Virus record (IMG/VR): IMGVR_UViG_3300028392_000136
Span: 1 to 39,465 of that record
Source: a virus
DNA: 39,465 nt
Strand: one strand, 5' to 3'
Shown here: positions 29,698 to 37,361 of the stretch, in pieces
Layout: each line of letters starts with the position of its first letter
Numbering within the stretch: position 1 is the first letter of the stretch
Notes under the pieces: model-generated
The model's database searches: none
The model's input: the letters and a program-made list of their open reading frames with translations, nothing else
What the model was told of the DNA's origin: nothing
Position numbers and translations under genes: made by a program

Positions 29698-30044
29698 AGG
29701 CCCGCCGCCTCCGTGAACGCCGCATCAATCGCAGCGGAGTCCATGCCAAACGCGGCCGCCATCTGGGCCAACATGCTACTGGATCGTTGGATCATTGGTT
29801 CGTACTCCCATTCAATCTTTGTGTTGACCCTCACATCATCCGGCAGGGCTTCAATGGCTGAGGTCACATCCTCAAGCGCGATCCCATGAGCCACCAACCA
29901 CTTCCGAATCTGTACAGCAGTAATGCACTCTGGCACAGCCGGAGGTTCAGGAGGCGATCCGTTTGTCCCTACAAGATTTCCTGCGTCGTCAAAAACGTTC
30001 CAGGTTTTGCACCCGTCAATAAGCCCAGCGTATTCGGTTCGCAT
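29694..30044 (-). CDS. Tail fibre-associated small protein
   Basis: 116 residues. Starts MRTEYAGLIDGCKTWNVFDD; its second half is ITAVQIRKWLVAHGIALEDV, then KIEWEYEPMIQRSSSMLAQM with an acidic helical end. The KIEWEY and following helix pattern recalls small XkdW/tail-accessory proteins. The start overlaps the fibre stop as TAATG, so it is probably a fibre chaperone or attachment protein. Confidence 0.55.
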   Translation of the reverse strand: MRTEYAGLIDGCKTWNVFDDAGNLVGTNGSPPEPPAVPECITAVQIRKWLVAHGIALEDVTSAIEALPDDVRVNTKIEWEYEPMIQRSSSMLAQMAAAFGMDSAAIDAAFTEAAGL

Positions 30045-32548
30045 TATGCCAACCTCGCAAAATTCATTTGTGTCGTGCCGCTGTCACCGCTTGTGTTGCG
30101 TGACGATGGCAAATCGGTCAGTCCCCCGGAAACGTATGTTGCAAATCGCGGCCCCAGCCCGTTGAAATTTGCGCAGGTAATAGACAGCAAATTGGCTGGC
30201 GTTGTCCCAACTTGCAGGCAGGCAACAAGGTAACGCGCACCGGCCTGTAGCGTGTAGCTAGCCGATGCGGAAAACAGACGACGGTAAGGCGTGTTCGCTG
30301 CTGCAAAAATAGTAGTGTCGCTCGTTGTCGATGCGACAAGCGTTGCCGTGGTGCCATCAAAGGTGTAGAGGCCAAACCGACACAGCGTCAGTCCCGATGC
30401 GGCTGTGCTTCCTGAAACGAAAGTAATTCCCGTCACCGTGACTGTTCGACCGGGAGAAAAGTAAACAAAGTTTATGCCGCCCGCTCCCTGAGTGTTGTTG
30501 CCGTTTGCGAGAAATCTTGGCCCCGTATCAACGTAGTAATTCGTGCCGTCATAGGAACCAACCATCGCCGCCAACCCATTTGCGGTAATGATGTTGCCAG
30601 TCAGTCGCGCATCCGCCAGCGTTCCCGTAAGGTCAGATGCCAGCCCGCTGCTGGCGACCGTTGCCAGCCCGCTCACGTCGCTAGATGCGATCGTGACAGC
30701 TCCAGTGCGGCCGGCTACGCTCGTCACGTTGGCCGACAGCGTGCCGCTGCTCACGCCCAGGCCAGTGCCGACTATCACGCCACCTTTGACCAGCGTGGTG
30801 GCATCTGGCAGCGTGTAGCTGCCGGATGAACTGACCACGCCAGACGCGTCAATGGACAGTCCCGAGCCAATCTTGATGCCGCCGAGCACCGACGCTGTCG
30901 CCGTTGGCAGGCTGTACCCAGACGGGTTTGTGCCGGACGTCACGCGGCCCTTAGTGTCGACAGTCACCGAGGTGTAGGTGCCCGCCGTCGCCCCGCTGTC
31001 TGAGAGCGTTGCGGAGAACGAGCCCGTGCCGCTGCCGGTGACGTCGCCCGTGAGCGTGATCGTTTGATCGCCGGTATTCGTCCCGCTGGAGGTGCCCGAG
31101 AATGTGCCCGACTGCGTCGCCAGCGTGCCTAACCCCGTGATCGTCGTGGAGGCTTGCGTGCCGGTGTGGTTGGCACGCTGGATAGCGTATGCCTGCACCG
31201 CAGTATTAGCCGCAGCTTGGGCGGTGCTGACCGGCTTTGAGTCGTCCGCCACGTTGTCCACCGAGCCGAGGCCCACCATGCTCTTGGTGATGCCTGTGAC
31301 GGTCCCCGTGAATGCCGGGCTTGCCAGCGGGGCCTTGGCGTCGAGGGCGGTCTGTAGGCCCGTCGTCTGGGCAATCGTGAGCGTTACGGGGTCGCTACCA
31401 GCAGCTGCGTGCGTGCTGGCGTGCGACAGCGTGCTGCTAGGCGTCCTTGAGTCGGAGAGACGGGAGTCGCTGCCTTTGACGACCTGGGTGCTGCTGGCGT
31501 TGCCGGCGGCCGGCACATCGAGCTGGGCCGCCGTGCCGAGGGTTGGCCGGCTGCCGAGGTCGAGATAGCTGCCAGAGGTCGCTACGGCAGCCAGCCCTGT
31601 AACCGTGCTGGCAGCCTGCGTCCCTGTGTGCATTGCCCGCTGGATCGCGTAGGCCTGCACGGCAGCATCTGCCGCAGCCTGGGCGGTCGAGACGGGCTTG
31701 CTGGCGTCTGCTGTGTTTTCGACGTTTCCGAGGCCCACCATGCCCTTCGTCACGCCCGAGACCGTCCCTGTGAATGTTGGCGAGGCCAGCGGGGCCTTGA
31801 GATCAATCGCCGCCTGGAGCCCCGTGGTCTGGGCGATCGTCAGCGTGACCGCATCCGTCCCGCCGGCAGCGTGGCTGGCAGCGTGGCTTGTTGGGCTGCG
31901 CGAGTTGGTGAGCCTGTTGTCGGTCGTCACCACAACAGAGGCCGGGATCGCCGCTGCGACCGCCGAAGAGAAGTCTGTGATCGCAGAGGCTGTGTGGGTG
32001 TGGGTGAGCGGGGCATAGCTGCCGACCGCCTGCTTGCCGTCCAGAGCCGCTTGGAGCCCGGTGACCTGCGACACAGCCAGCGTGATCGGATCGCCTCCCA
32101 GAGCCCCGTGGCTGGTCGCGTGAGCCGAGGGAGCAAACGTAGTGGGTTTACCGGTGATGTCGTTCCACGCGCCGCTGCTGGCAGTGCTGGAGAGCGTGCC
32201 GTCGATAGTCACAGAAAGGTTGCTGCCGACCTTGACCCCTCCAAGGATCGTGCTGGTCGCCGCCGGGAGCGTGTAGGCGGCCCCGGCCGGGCCTGTCGGC
32301 CCTTGCACACCGATTGCCGTCCACGTGGCCAGATCTGTGCCGAGCTGCTGGTAGACGGAGAGCGAGGCCACCCACACGAGCATCCCGGCCTCGCGCCTTA
32401 GCGGCGGGATCGCGTCACGCTCCGTAACATTCGCCACCGAGCGGAGGCCGCCCTGACCGTAGATCGCCAGATGCGACGGGTAGACGTCGGCCGTTGAAAA
32501 CGGCACCACCGGAGCGATCACGTTTTGGCCGACGATCCCCGTAGGCAT
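30044..32548 (-). CDS. Tail fibre protein with internal repeats
   Basis: 834 residues. A short collagen-like GPTGPAG near residue 85 is followed by modules with LTIAQTTGLQAAIDLKAPLA, FTGTVSGVTKGMVGLGNVEN and AYAIQRAMHTGTQAST, the classic fibre shaft repeat. The main repeat occurs twice about 150 residues apart (near 31850-31610 and 31390-31130). After residue ~620 a different C-terminal domain (NFVYF, YTLQAGARYLVACLQVGTTP) is probably the receptor-binding tip. Trimeric, at the tail end. Confidence 0.85.
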   Translation of the reverse strand: MPTGIVGQNVIAPVVPFSTADVYPSHLAIYGQGGLRSVANVTERDAIPPLRREAGMLVWVASLSVYQQLGTDLATWTAIGVQGPTGPAGAAYTLPAATSTILGGVKVGSNLSVTIDGTLSSTASSGAWNDITGKPTTFAPSAHATSHGALGGDPITLAVSQVTGLQAALDGKQAVGSYAPLTHTHTASAITDFSSAVAAAIPASVVVTTDNRLTNSRSPTSHAASHAAGGTDAVTLTIAQTTGLQAAIDLKAPLASPTFTGTVSGVTKGMVGLGNVENTADASKPVSTAQAAADAAVQAYAIQRAMHTGTQAASTVTGLAAVATSGSYLDLGSRPTLGTAAQLDVPAAGNASSTQVVKGSDSRLSDSRTPSSTLSHASTHAAAGSDPVTLTIAQTTGLQTALDAKAPLASPAFTGTVTGITKSMVGLGSVDNVADDSKPVSTAQAAANTAVQAYAIQRANHTGTQASTTITGLGTLATQSGTFSGTSSGTNTGDQTITLTGDVTGSGTGSFSATLSDSGATAGTYTSVTVDTKGRVTSGTNPSGYSLPTATASVLGGIKIGSGLSIDASGVVSSSGSYTLPDATTLVKGGVIVGTGLGVSSGTLSANVTSVAGRTGAVTIASSDVSGLATVASSGLASDLTGTLADARLTGNIITANGLAAMVGSYDGTNYYVDTGPRFLANGNNTQGAGGINFVYFSPGRTVTVTGITFVSGSTAASGLTLCRFGLYTFDGTTATLVASTTSDTTIFAAANTPYRRLFSASASYTLQAGARYLVACLQVGTTPANLLSITCANFNGLGPRFATYVSGGLTDLPSSRNTSGDSGTTQMNFARLA

Positions 32549-33237
32549 CAGGATGCCTCCACAAGAGCGGTGCCGGTGATCGCGTAGGTGCTCCGCCAGA
32601 TCGTGTAGGGCGTTGATGCCTGCCCGGTGAACGTGATGCTACGCGTGGAGGTGCTCCAGGCGGAGGATACGATGCCGTTCACTTTGAGCGTCGGCGTTCC
32701 GAACGAATTTGGGAGCACCACGTAGAGGTAGGCCGAGCTGGCCGTCACCGTCCGCAAGAGAGCAGACGAGGCGGCGAGATCGACATGCAGAGCGAGGATC
32801 TCGGCGTCGGTGGCGGCGGCCGAGCTGCTGGCGCCGACTGCCCGAGCAAGGAGCGTGGCCGGGATCGTGCCGGAGTTTGCATTCATCGTGGTATGCACCC
32901 GTACCATCGTGCGGAACGCGTCCGCATATCTGAAAAGCGGCACGCCTCGCGGCGTGGAAACCTCGTATGTGGTGACGATCCCGCCGGTGGATTCGAGGAT
33001 CAGATCGCCGCGTTGCGGCACGCCAAACGGCAGATCCTCAGTCCGGAGCAGGTAATCGCGGCTCTCAAACGATTCGATCACGCCTGATTGCGAGCCGGCC
33101 TCAAACAGACTCTTGCCGATGGTAGCGATCACGCTCGCGGAATTGTTCCCCCGGCGGTACGTCACGGCGTAGCCGGCCGACGCGTTGAGCGTGTCGGCGA
33201 GCCAGCTGGTTCCGCTGCGGAGAAGATCCACGGCCAC
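32548..33237 (-). CDS. Head-tail connector-like structural protein
   Basis: 229 residues. AVDLLRSGTSWLADTLNASA, VTYRRGNNSASVIATIG, FESRDYLLRTEDLPFGVPQR and GDLILESTGGIVTTYEVSTP form an N-terminal beta domain typical of phage neck (stopper-like) proteins. The C-terminal ~90 residues are a Ser/Thr-rich beta domain (TVTASSAYLYVVLP) like a carbohydrate-facing decoration. Located just after the head operon terminator. Confidence 0.55.
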   Translation of the reverse strand: MAVDLLRSGTSWLADTLNASAGYAVTYRRGNNSASVIATIGKSLFEAGSQSGVIESFESRDYLLRTEDLPFGVPQRGDLILESTGGIVTTYEVSTPRGVPLFRYADAFRTMVRVHTTMNANSGTIPATLLARAVGASSSAAATDAEILALHVDLAASSALLRTVTASSAYLYVVLPNSFGTPTLKVNGIVSSAWSTSTRSITFTGQASTPYTIWRSTYAITGTALVEAS

Positions 33238-33251
33238 CTCCGGAAAAGAAG

Positions 33252-33286
33252 TCCGCCGGCGGCGGCAGATGCACGCCGCCGGCGGA
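33252..33286 (-). terminator. Intrinsic terminator after the head genes
   Basis: CCGCCGGCGGCG (33253-33264) pairs perfectly with CGCCGCCGGCGG (33274-33285), with one more T/A pair outside and a 9-nt loop. Read on the minus strand the stem is followed by ACTTCTTTTCC, a T-rich tail. It lies between the decoration gene stop (33302) and the next start (33237). Likely partial termination to keep capsid genes above downstream tail genes. Confidence 0.75.
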
Positions 33287-33301
33287 TGATGCGAACCAGA
33301 A

Positions 33302-33637
33302 TCAGCGGCCGACGTTGAGGAGCACCTTCACGGTGCTATCCGCAGCGGCCCGATCGTAGGCCAACTTGCCGGCGTAGGTGCCGGTGGTGTCATTGGCGAC
33401 GCCCGAGGCCGTCGAGTAGTACACCACCGAGCCCTGGGCGCCGGTGGCACCCGTGGCACACGGCAGAGCGAATACGCCCTCCACCGCCACGCCACCGATC
33501 TTGCCGGAGGAGATCGGCCTCACGGCCACGCTCACCATCGAGCCGAGAACCACCACTTGACCTGCGCCGACGTCGGCCGGAGCCACGTAGTCGAGCAGAT
33601 CACCATTCTGAAAATAACCTGGGCCAGTCGAAGCCAT
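33302..33637 (-). CDS. DUF2190-like capsid decoration protein
   Basis: 111 residues. NGDLLDYVAPADVGAGQVVV, VSVAVRPISSGKIGGVAVEG and VFALP match the conserved beta-barrel pattern of DUF2190 capsid-stabilising proteins, followed by YYSTASGVANDTTGTYAGKL and VKVLLN. It sits directly after the capsid gene, as usual. It would bind the outer capsid surface as trimers. Confidence 0.85.
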   Translation of the reverse strand: MASTGPGYFQNGDLLDYVAPADVGAGQVVVLGSMVSVAVRPISSGKIGGVAVEGVFALPCATGATGAQGSVVYYSTASGVANDTTGTYAGKLAYDRAAADSTVKVLLNVGR

Positions 33638-33729
33638 TTAGGCACCTCATTGTGAAATGTGAATTGAAAGCTCGTCATGCCGGGAGGGCGGCTGGTTGCT
33701 CGCCCTCCCGGCTGCGATTACGGAGCCGA

Positions 33730-35667
33730 TCAGGACGTCGCGACGCGGAGCACGGCCAAGGGCTCGCCCTTGGTAACGCCGAAATCGAAGTAGCCGCGGA
33801 GCACGATTCCGAGCTTGTCGGAATCGGGGAGCACCTGTTCGATGATCGGCTGCTGCTGTCCGTTGAGGAAAGCAATGTCGATCGCCGGCAGATCCGCACC
33901 GTCCGCAGCCAGCCACCACGTGGACGCAGAACCGAGCGAGTTGCCGCTCGAATCCTTTACCGTCTCGAGGTAGTTGCTCTTCACAACTTCGTATTCGCCC
34001 ATGAGCACGTTGCTCGCGGGATCGAAGCTCTTGCTGCTGGTGCTGCCCAGGCTGGAGGCGAGCAACAGATTGCTCGTCATCAGCTGCTTGCTCGTCAGGT
34101 ACAGCGTCGGAGGCACGAGGAGCAGGCGAGCCGGGATCGACAAGGGGTTGCCGTCCGGATCGTTCAACTTGTTGTACGCCACGGTAGCGGACGACAGGCT
34201 CGTGTAAGACAGAGCATTGCCAGCAGCCGGCGTGATCGTCTGGTAATAGCTGCTGTTGTTGGTCAGGAACTCAGCCCAGATCGCTTCGTTCATGGCCAAC
34301 GCCGCACCGCGGCCCATTCGCTGAGGAATCAGCGAGAGAGCCGACAGATCATCGTTGTACATGTCTTGTCGCGTGATCTGCGTCGAGATGCCGTAGGTAT
34401 CAGCCGCAAGCGTACGCTTGTAGTCCGAAACCTTGGCCACCTTCAGTTCACCGGCGTTGCCGAGCTTCTGGAACTTCAGATCGCCGTTGAGCCGCAGCAG
34501 GTTCATAACCTTGAAGTCGTTCACGCTGCGGATCGCCGACATCCTTTCCCAAGTCCGCTCAACGGCATTGAAGCCGTTCAAGAGGAACTTGTTCGCCAGA
34601 TTCGACAGCATGTCAGCGAGCTGATGCGAAGCGAACGATGCCTGGATCACGGCTGGCAGATTGCCAGAGTTGAGCCGCTGGCTGCCGGTGTAGCCGTTGG
34701 CGTTGGCGGCCGCGAGGATGATGGTTTGCAGGCCCACCTCCCGCCGGATCTTGTCGGAGGCCTCCAACGTCTTTGCGTCGAAAGCGGCCTCCATTCGGGG
34801 CAGGCCGGCTTGCGAGCAGAGCGCGGCAAGAACGACTTCTGGATTGTCCACAGAGGCCTCCACGGTGTGAATGGCAGGGCCGGCCGGGCGAGCACTGCGT
34901 GCCGCCTCAACCTTCGCGATGGCCTCGAGCTTTTCGAGTGCTGCGTTCAGCTTCGTTTCGAGGCCGCTGATCTTCTCGGCAGTGCCATCGGTGGCAGCCG
35001 CCACGACAGCGGGAGTGGGTTCCGTGGCGACGCTCGCCGCGGCTTCGACCTTGTCGGCCGGCAAAGTGGCGTTGTCCGCCATAGAGGAATCCTCACTCGC
35101 TTCCGCAGCGATCGCGGCCGACGTTGCGGGGTCGGCACCCATCAGAACAATTGAAACTTCGCGCAGCTTGGAGCCGCGCACGACGGAGATCGGCCCGGCG
35201 AATTCGCGTCCGTTGACGCTCACCTTTTCGCCGGCCGAGATGTTTTCAATGCGGTTGATATCGGCGCCGATGGAGGCCTGGAACTTCATCCCGCGCTTCG
35301 CGAGCATGAGCACCTGATCGCTCGTCTGGCTTGCTCCAAACAGATCGCCAGAAAGCACCAGTTGCCGGCCGTCGTTGATCGTCGTAGACGACTGCCCAAG
35401 CACGCTGTCGAGGCTGGCGTCATGGCCGTAGAGGATCGGGAGCACGCCCGATCCGGTATCCATTCCGGCGAGATCCACCACCAGCGGATTGCGGCTCCAG
35501 AACTGCTTGATTGCGGCGCCGGTGTAGCCCACAAGTGAGAACGTCGGCGTTACCGGCTGGCCGGCCGCGTCCATTGCAGCTGCCACGCTAAATTCCGCCT
35601 GGATGGCCAGATGGTTTTTCTTCGCGGCGGCCACGGTGGCCATCTGTTGTGCGGTGCTTACCTTCAT
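33730..35667 (-). CDS. Fused prohead protease, scaffold and major capsid protein
   Basis: 645 residues. Residues 1-190 are a prohead protease: ILYGHDASLDSVLG (catalytic His region), KRGMKFQASIGADI (catalytic Ser region) and LREVSIVLMGADP. Residues ~196-270 are a helical scaffold or delta domain (AEKISGLETKLNAALEKLEA). From ~290 an HK97-fold capsid follows (LLRLNGDLKFQKLGNAGE, LAMNEAIWAEFLTNNSS, FDFGVTKGEPLAVL). Fusion of all three in one ORF is uncommon; phages usually use two or three genes. ATGA overlap with the portal gene. Confidence 0.85.
   Translation of the reverse strand: MKVSTAQQMATVAAAKKNHLAIQAEFSVAAAMDAAGQPVTPTFSLVGYTGAAIKQFWSRNPLVVDLAGMDTGSGVLPILYGHDASLDSVLGQSSTTINDGRQLVLSGDLFGASQTSDQVLMLAKRGMKFQASIGADINRIENISAGEKVSVNGREFAGPISVVRGSKLREVSIVLMGADPATSAAIAAEASEDSSMADNATLPADKVEAAASVATEPTPAVVAAATDGTAEKISGLETKLNAALEKLEAIAKVEAARSARPAGPAIHTVEASVDNPEVVLAALCSQAGLPRMEAAFDAKTLEASDKIRREVGLQTIILAAANANGYTGSQRLNSGNLPAVIQASFASHQLADMLSNLANKFLLNGFNAVERTWERMSAIRSVNDFKVMNLLRLNGDLKFQKLGNAGELKVAKVSDYKRTLAADTYGISTQITRQDMYNDDLSALSLIPQRMGRGAALAMNEAIWAEFLTNNSSYYQTITPAAGNALSYTSLSSATVAYNKLNDPDGNPLSIPARLLLVPPTLYLTSKQLMTSNLLLASSLGSTSSKSFDPASNVLMGEYEVVKSNYLETVKDSSGNSLGSASTWWLAADGADLPAIDIAFLNGQQQPIIEQVLPDSDKLGIVLRGYFDFGVTKGEPLAVLRVATS
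35082..35096 (-). promoter_or_regulatory. Internal ribosome site in the protease-capsid gene
   Basis: GAGG followed after 8 bases by ATG 35082 (Met196, MADNATLPAD) lies exactly at the border of protease and scaffold. Internal initiation would make a ~450-residue scaffold-capsid protein without protease, giving the needed excess of capsid. The analogue is lambda Nu3 started inside gene C. Confidence 0.6.
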
Positions 35668-37109
35668 TGCTCGCCTCCTTCTTCTTCGCCGGCGCTCGGC
35701 CCGGTGTAGTTGGTGCTCGGCTCCAGATCAACAAGCAGACCGAGCGCTCGCATCTGTGCCACCTCTTTGGCCCGCTGCTGGAGCTCTACCTGCCAATCCT
35801 TGCCTTGCTTGGAATATTCGTGAGCGAGGGTGGTGGTGTGCGTTCTCAAACGCGTCTCGGCCGCGTTGGCCTCCTTGCCCGGATCCACGTGTTCGCGTCC
35901 GTCCCACGTCCACGCCCAGTTCCACTCCGCGATTGGAGGCAGGCCGCGTGGGATAAGCCCGAGAGGCACCGCCTCATCAAGCCAGGCGACAAGGATGCGA
36001 TCAAGCGCCACGTGTTGCAGCTCGTCACGCTCGGTGCGGATCGTCTGCTGATACAATTGGTGATCCATCCGCCCGGAGGCGTAGTTGTATCCGCTGGAAT
36101 CGAGCGCCGTCATGTTGTACGGCAGGCCGATTGAGCGGCCGAGCTCGTTCAACATTTCCTTTTTGAACATCGCGTATGTGTTCGTCGGCTGCTCGGCCTT
36201 GAGCTGCTCAATGTTCCAGCCGTCGGGGAGGGTGGTAATCATCCGCTTCTGGATCTCCATCGAAGCGAAGGCCTCAACTTCATCCACCTCAGCGGCCGGA
36301 GAATTTGTTTTGAGGAACGCCGCAAAGTCAGCGGCCGTCTCGGCCGCGGCCACCACAGCTGAGGTGTAACGCCGCATGTCCCCAAAGAGGCGCAGAGCCG
36401 GTGCAATCTCGCTCATGCCGCGGTGCATTGCCGGGCGGATTTGCTTGAACCAATGAATGATGTACTTGGCGTCGATCCGATCAAATTCAAAGTTGCTGAT
36501 GCGGAAATTTGAGCCGGGATGGTATTTCAGCCGCTTGTAATTCGTAACATTCCCGTACTCGTCGAATTCGAGCCCGTCCACGATTGAGCCTTCCGGCGTC
36601 GTGTTTGGAATCAACAGGCCGATCGGCGTGGCGATCATCTCCGCCTCGATCAGGCGAATATCAAGCTGCACACCGTCGAGCCGCGGATTCGTTACAAATT
36701 GAGCGAAGGCCTCGCCGTCGATGAGCTTCGACTGCCGCATTGTGCGCAGCTTGCAAGGCAGATAGATCGCGTTGCACCAGCGGCCGAAAGCCTTTTCGAT
36801 TGCGTTGTCGGCGGCAGAGTCGCCGGTGTCGATCTGCACCCGCGGCCCGGTGCCAATAAGATCGTTCGCGAGCGTGTCGGCGATGCCGGCGAGGTAGCTG
36901 TTATTGAGCCGCTCGTAGCGGGCTCGGTTGCGGACGGTGCGGCGCCGGACGGCGGTGAGCTCGCCGTCCATTGAGAACCAATCGGCGTTGGCCCAATGCT
37001 TATAGTCATCGCCCTGCTCGGCAATGTCGATCCGCGCCCGCACCGACTTCCCCGGAGGGGAAATTGGCTGAGGCTTCGGCGCCGCCTTGAAGAAGTCGAG
37101 CAGGCCCAT
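35664..37109 (-). CDS. Portal protein (lambda gpB family)
   Basis: 481 residues. MGLLDFFKAAPKPQP start, then RRRTVRNRARYERLNNSYLA, LIGTGPRVQIDTG, IRLIEAEMIATPIGLLIPNT, GNVTNYKRLKYHPG and IIHWFKQIRPAMHRGMSEIA, all characteristic of lambda-type portals. It forms the dodecameric vertex ring for packaging. The stop overlaps the protease-capsid start and a gpW-like gene ends one base upstream, so expression is coupled. Confidence 0.9.
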   Translation of the reverse strand: MGLLDFFKAAPKPQPISPPGKSVRARIDIAEQGDDYKHWANADWFSMDGELTAVRRRTVRNRARYERLNNSYLAGIADTLANDLIGTGPRVQIDTGDSAADNAIEKAFGRWCNAIYLPCKLRTMRQSKLIDGEAFAQFVTNPRLDGVQLDIRLIEAEMIATPIGLLIPNTTPEGSIVDGLEFDEYGNVTNYKRLKYHPGSNFRISNFEFDRIDAKYIIHWFKQIRPAMHRGMSEIAPALRLFGDMRRYTSAVVAAAETAADFAAFLKTNSPAAEVDEVEAFASMEIQKRMITTLPDGWNIEQLKAEQPTNTYAMFKKEMLNELGRSIGLPYNMTALDSSGYNYASGRMDHQLYQQTIRTERDELQHVALDRILVAWLDEAVPLGLIPRGLPPIAEWNWAWTWDGREHVDPGKEANAAETRLRTHTTTLAHEYSKQGKDWQVELQQRAKEVAQMRALGLLVDLEPSTNYTGPSAGEEEGGEQ

Positions 37110-37313
37110 TCAGATCGTTCCCGGAGGGATCAACTGGTTGAACCGGAGGCCGCGATTCCCGCCACGCTTGGCCGCGGCTTTCGCGGCGAGGTACTTGTCC
37201 GCTGCGATCTGCTGCTCAAGATCGTGAGCCTCAGCCTCGCCCGCGTCGGTGCGGACGCGCTTCGGCCCCTGAGCCGAGGAATCGATAGCGTTGGTGCGAT
37301 CGTCTGATGCCAT
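37110..37313 (-). CDS. gpW-like head-tail joining protein
   Basis: 67 residues, the size of lambda gpW (68). Acidic start, then HDLEQQIAADKYLAAKAAAK and a basic RGGNRGLRFNQLIPPGTI end. Position between terminase and portal is the same as gpW in lambda. Sequence similarity alone is weak. Confidence 0.6.
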   Translation of the reverse strand: MASDDRTNAIDSSAQGPKRVRTDAGEAEAHDLEQQIAADKYLAAKAAAKRGGNRGLRFNQLIPPGTI

Positions 37314-37344
37314 GCACCGACGTTACCGCTCACCAACCTGAGAG

Positions 37345-37358
37345 AGAGAGGGGGTGTG
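37345..37358. repeat. Second copy of the intergenic 14-mer
   Basis: GAGAGGGGGTGTGG within GAGAGAGAGGGGGTGTGG lies just after the terminase stop, in the 48-bp gap before the gpW-like gene. Identical to 25826-25839. Confidence 0.4.
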
Positions 37359-37361
37359 GTG

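Noticed and set aside
28879-29889. 336-residue plus-strand ORF
   Set aside because: Antisense to the GH130-like gene, no ribosome site, shadow composition.
33652-35154. Long plus-strand ORF of 500 residues opposite the capsid gene
   Set aside because: Its protein is a His/Arg/Gln-rich shadow created by strong third-position GC on the minus strand; the minus strand encodes a clear protease-capsid protein.
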